Assembly (NCBI RefSeq): GCF_014212175.1
Contig: NZ_JACJVR010000056.1
Location: forward strand, 1 to 33,073
DNA from: Cohnella xylanilytica
GTDB taxonomy: Bacteria > Bacillota > Bacilli > Paenibacillales > Paenibacillaceae
Direction: 5' to 3'
Length of the DNA: 33,073 nucleotides
The notes under the pieces are model-generated. The model did not search any database and was not told the origin of the DNA. It worked only from the letters and a program-made list of their open reading frames with translations. Shown here one piece after another: positions 31,690-33,073 of the stretch. The position numbers were made by a program, and so were the translations under genes. The stretch's first letter is position 1, and each line of letters begins with the position of its first letter.

Positions 31690-32128
31690 CAGGAACGAGA
31701 CCGGCGATATCCTGATCTGGGAGCGAAGGGTCGCGAACGGGAAGGAAGCGCAGGGGAAAGACGCAGACTGGAAGCACGCGGTCGGTAAGGACGCGGTCGG
31801 AAAGGCTGGGGCAGGGAAGGACGCTGCAGGGAAGGCTGGGGCAGAGAAGGACGCTGCGGGGAAGGCAGCTCCAGGGAGGGCTGCGGCAGGGAAGGCTGCG
31901 ATCGGAAACGAAGCGGGCGACAAAGCCGTCATCGGCGAAGCGACCGTGCGGACGGTCCCGCTCGGCGACGAAGCGGATGCCGAAGCGGCTCCGGCGCTTC
32001 GGATCGTCTCTTCCGGCTTCGGCGAACGGACTCGCGAGACGGCTTCGGCTCGCCTGCAGACGGCGCGCGCCGGCATAAGGATGAGCATGAGCGCAAGCTT
32101 GAGCATGAATCTGCGGAACGCGGCCTGA
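31682..32128 (+). CDS. Unrecognised Gly/Lys/Ala pentad-repeat protein
   Basis: A 148-residue protein I cannot assign. After a short N-terminus with ILIWERR, residues 20-89 are fourteen unbroken pentads of the form G-K-x-A-x (GKEAQ, GKDAD, WKHAV, GKDAV, GKAGA and so on to GEATV). The C-terminal 59 residues end in a Met/Ser-rich stretch (RMSMSASLSMNLRNAA). There is no membrane segment. ATG at 31682 has GGAGGAGGAAG upstream and overlaps the regulator gene by 8 bp; clpP starts 36 bp after the stop. The strong site and coupling support real translation, but the low-complexity sequence makes a spurious frame possible. Confidence 0.6.
   Translation: MSSRNETGDILIWERRVANGKEAQGKDADWKHAVGKDAVGKAGAGKDAAGKAGAEKDAAGKAAPGRAAAGKAAIGNEAGDKAVIGEATVRTVPLGDEADAEAAPALRIVSSGFGERTRETASARLQTARAGIRMSMSASLSMNLRNAA
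31739..31948. repeat. 15-bp periodic repeat inside the pentad-repeat gene
   Basis: The DNA repeats with a 15-bp period, and 31802-31831 and 31832-31861 are near-identical 30-bp direct repeats with two differences. Such sequence is prone to slippage that would change pentad number without shifting frame. Confidence 0.8.
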
Positions 32129-32164
32129 TCGCTGGCTGCATTCTAGCCCAGGAGGGAGATTATC

Positions 32165-32746
32165 ATGAGTTACGTACCCGTCGTCGTCGAACAGACGAAC
32201 AAGGGAGAGCGTTCGTACGACATTTATTCGCGGCTGCTGAAGGACCGGATCGTCTTCCTCGGCTCCGCGATCGACGACGATACGGCCAATGCCGTCGTCG
32301 CCCAGCTGCTGTTCCTCGCCGCGGACGATCCGGAGAAGGACATCCATATGTACATCAACTGTCCGGGCGGATCGACGACCGCGGGTCTCGCCATCTACGA
32401 TACGATGCAGTACATCAAGCCGGACGTCTCCACGATCTGCGTTGGCTTCGCCGCCTCGTTCGGAGCCGTTCTGCTCGCGGCGGGCGCGAAGGGGAAGCGG
32501 GTCGCGCTGCCGAACGCCGAGATCATGATCCATCAGCCGTGGCTGAGCGGCGGCTTGAAGGGCCAAGCGTCGGACATCGCCATCCACGCCGAGAACATCA
32601 TCAAGACGCGCGACCGGCTGAACCGGATTCTGGCCGAGCGCTCCGGCCAGCCGCTCGAGAAGGTAGCGAAGGACACGGACCGCGACTACTACATGACCGC
32701 GGAAGAAGCGCAGAACTACGGGCTCGTCGACCGCGTGCTGGCCTAA
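32165..32746 (+). CDS. clpP: ATP-dependent Clp protease proteolytic subunit
   Basis: A 193-residue ClpP with the full catalytic triad: Ser98 in [10 protein letters not shown], His123 in IMIHQP and Asp172 in DTDRDYY. The opening [30 protein letters not shown] is typical. Two departures from the Bacillus housekeeping form are visible: GFAASFGAV replaces GMAASMGAF around the nucleophile, and the handle loop reads [22 protein letters not shown]. This suggests a second ClpP paralogue, although that cannot be shown from this window. It assembles as a tetradecamer and degrades proteins fed by Clp ATPases. ATG at 32165 follows AGGAGGGAG. Same strand as the regulator and pentad-repeat genes. Confidence 0.95.
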   Translation: MSYVPVVVEQTNKGERSYDIYSRLLKDRIVFLGSAIDDDTANAVVAQLLFLAADDPEKDIHMYINCPGGSTTAGLAIYDTMQYIKPDVSTICVGFAASFGAVLLAAGAKGKRVALPNAEIMIHQPWLSGGLKGQASDIAIHAENIIKTRDRLNRILAERSGQPLEKVAKDTDRDYYMTAEEAQNYGLVDRVLA

Positions 32747-32775
32747 GGCCGGCCGGCGGCAATGCCGGCCCGTCG

Positions 32776-32809
32776 GGACCGCTTGAAGGCATTAGGCCTT
32801 CAGCGGTCC
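32776..32809 (+). terminator. Hairpin downstream of clpP
   Basis: GGACCGCT.GAAGG pairs with CCTTC.AGCGGTCC with one bulged T and a short loop. The tail has no clear T run, so it may be a weak terminator or a 3' stabilising stem. Positions 32747-33073 hold no gene, only this hairpin and repeat array 3. Confidence 0.6.
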
Positions 32810-32888
32810 TATTGGCATGCCGACGGAAACGAACCGGCGCCGCACTCGCAATCGAGCGCTGGTCCAGCTCCCCGTTAATACCGCAGCT

Positions 32889-33073
32889 GCCGCTCGGAGT
32901 AACTCCAAAAAAAAGCAGAACAACAGCTCGTCGAAGACCCTCAAACCGTTGGAGATACTCGAAAAAGTAGAACAACAGCCCACCGGAGAGCCTCAAACCG
33001 TTGGAGATACTCGAAAAAGTAGAACAACAGCCCACCAAAGAGCCTCTAACCGTTGGAGATACTCGAAAAAGTA
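32889..33073. repeat. Tandem 52-bp repeat array 3 (runs off the window)
   Basis: One degenerate and two full units plus a partial one; AGAACAACAGC starts at 32917, 32969 and 33021, exactly 52 bp apart. Each full unit carries TACT-CGAAAA-AGTA (32956-32969, 33008-33021, 33060-33073), an inverted repeat around an A-rich core, with outer GTTG/CAAC arms. The period equals that of array 1 but the sequence differs, and the A/T core is on the other strand. The array continues past the window end. Confidence 0.88.

Noticed and set aside
30955..32106. Antisense frame with pentapeptide-like AFPAA repeats
   Set aside because: The 15-bp DNA period produces a pentad pattern on both strands; only the plus strand has a strong ribosome binding site and operon context.

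Overview
The window looks like chromosome from a high-GC, spore-forming-type Bacillota of the Paenibacillaceae (Cohnella/Paenibacillus-like). This is inference, from strong AGGAGG-type ribosome binding sites, frequent GTG/TTG starts, sigma-A promoters and close relatives of Bacillus proteins (YwaC/RelP, YufN-Q/NupNOPQ, YfiT/BstA, LplJ, YtrA-type GntR, ClpP). There are no tRNA or rRNA genes, no transposases and no phage genes. The content is metabolic, transport and efflux genes in short operons.

Layout. 1-400: a tandem array of 52-bp units built around the palindrome TTGTATGATTTTTCATACAA, then the terminator of a small LytTR regulator (minus strand). 1050-6576: an export-type ABC system of ATPase, HlyD-like lipoprotein, a 962-residue FtsX-type permease and a second ATPase whose C-terminus carries an AbrB-like domain. 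6600-7882: a BstA/DinB-family protein and a small (p)ppGpp synthetase. 8011-15646: a nucleoside-salvage island with adenosine deaminase and a DUF1992 protein on minus, then a nucleoside hydrolase and a BMP-type nucleoside ABC importer (nupNOPQ) on plus. 16019-17191: two unrecognised membrane or secreted proteins. 17352-19049: a MarR regulator with an MFS exporter and a clear promoter/operator. 19200-20171: an RluA-family pseudouridine synthase. 20294-24297: a GntR(YtrA-type)-controlled operon with two ATPase/permease pairs. 24492-24713: a second palindrome array of the first family. 24827-27012: an EmrAB-type drug efflux pair. 27182-28993: a flavodoxin-like protein and two unrecognised membrane proteins. 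29034-30903: an aldo/keto reductase and lipoate-protein ligase. 31072-32746: a winged-helix regulator, an unusual pentad-repeat protein and ClpP. 32889-33073: a third tandem array, also with 52-bp period, running off the window end.

How it works together. The add / nucleoside hydrolase / nupNOPQ block would import nucleosides and cleave or deaminate them. Three efflux or export modules each sit beside a dedicated small regulator (LytTR, MarR, GntR), and two of those regulators have palindromes placed on their own promoters.

The least explained features are the 52-bp palindrome arrays, which all lie 3' of genes; the AbrB-ABC fusion; and the regulator / (GKxAx)14 protein / ClpP cluster. All functional calls are from reading the sequence; no database search was run.
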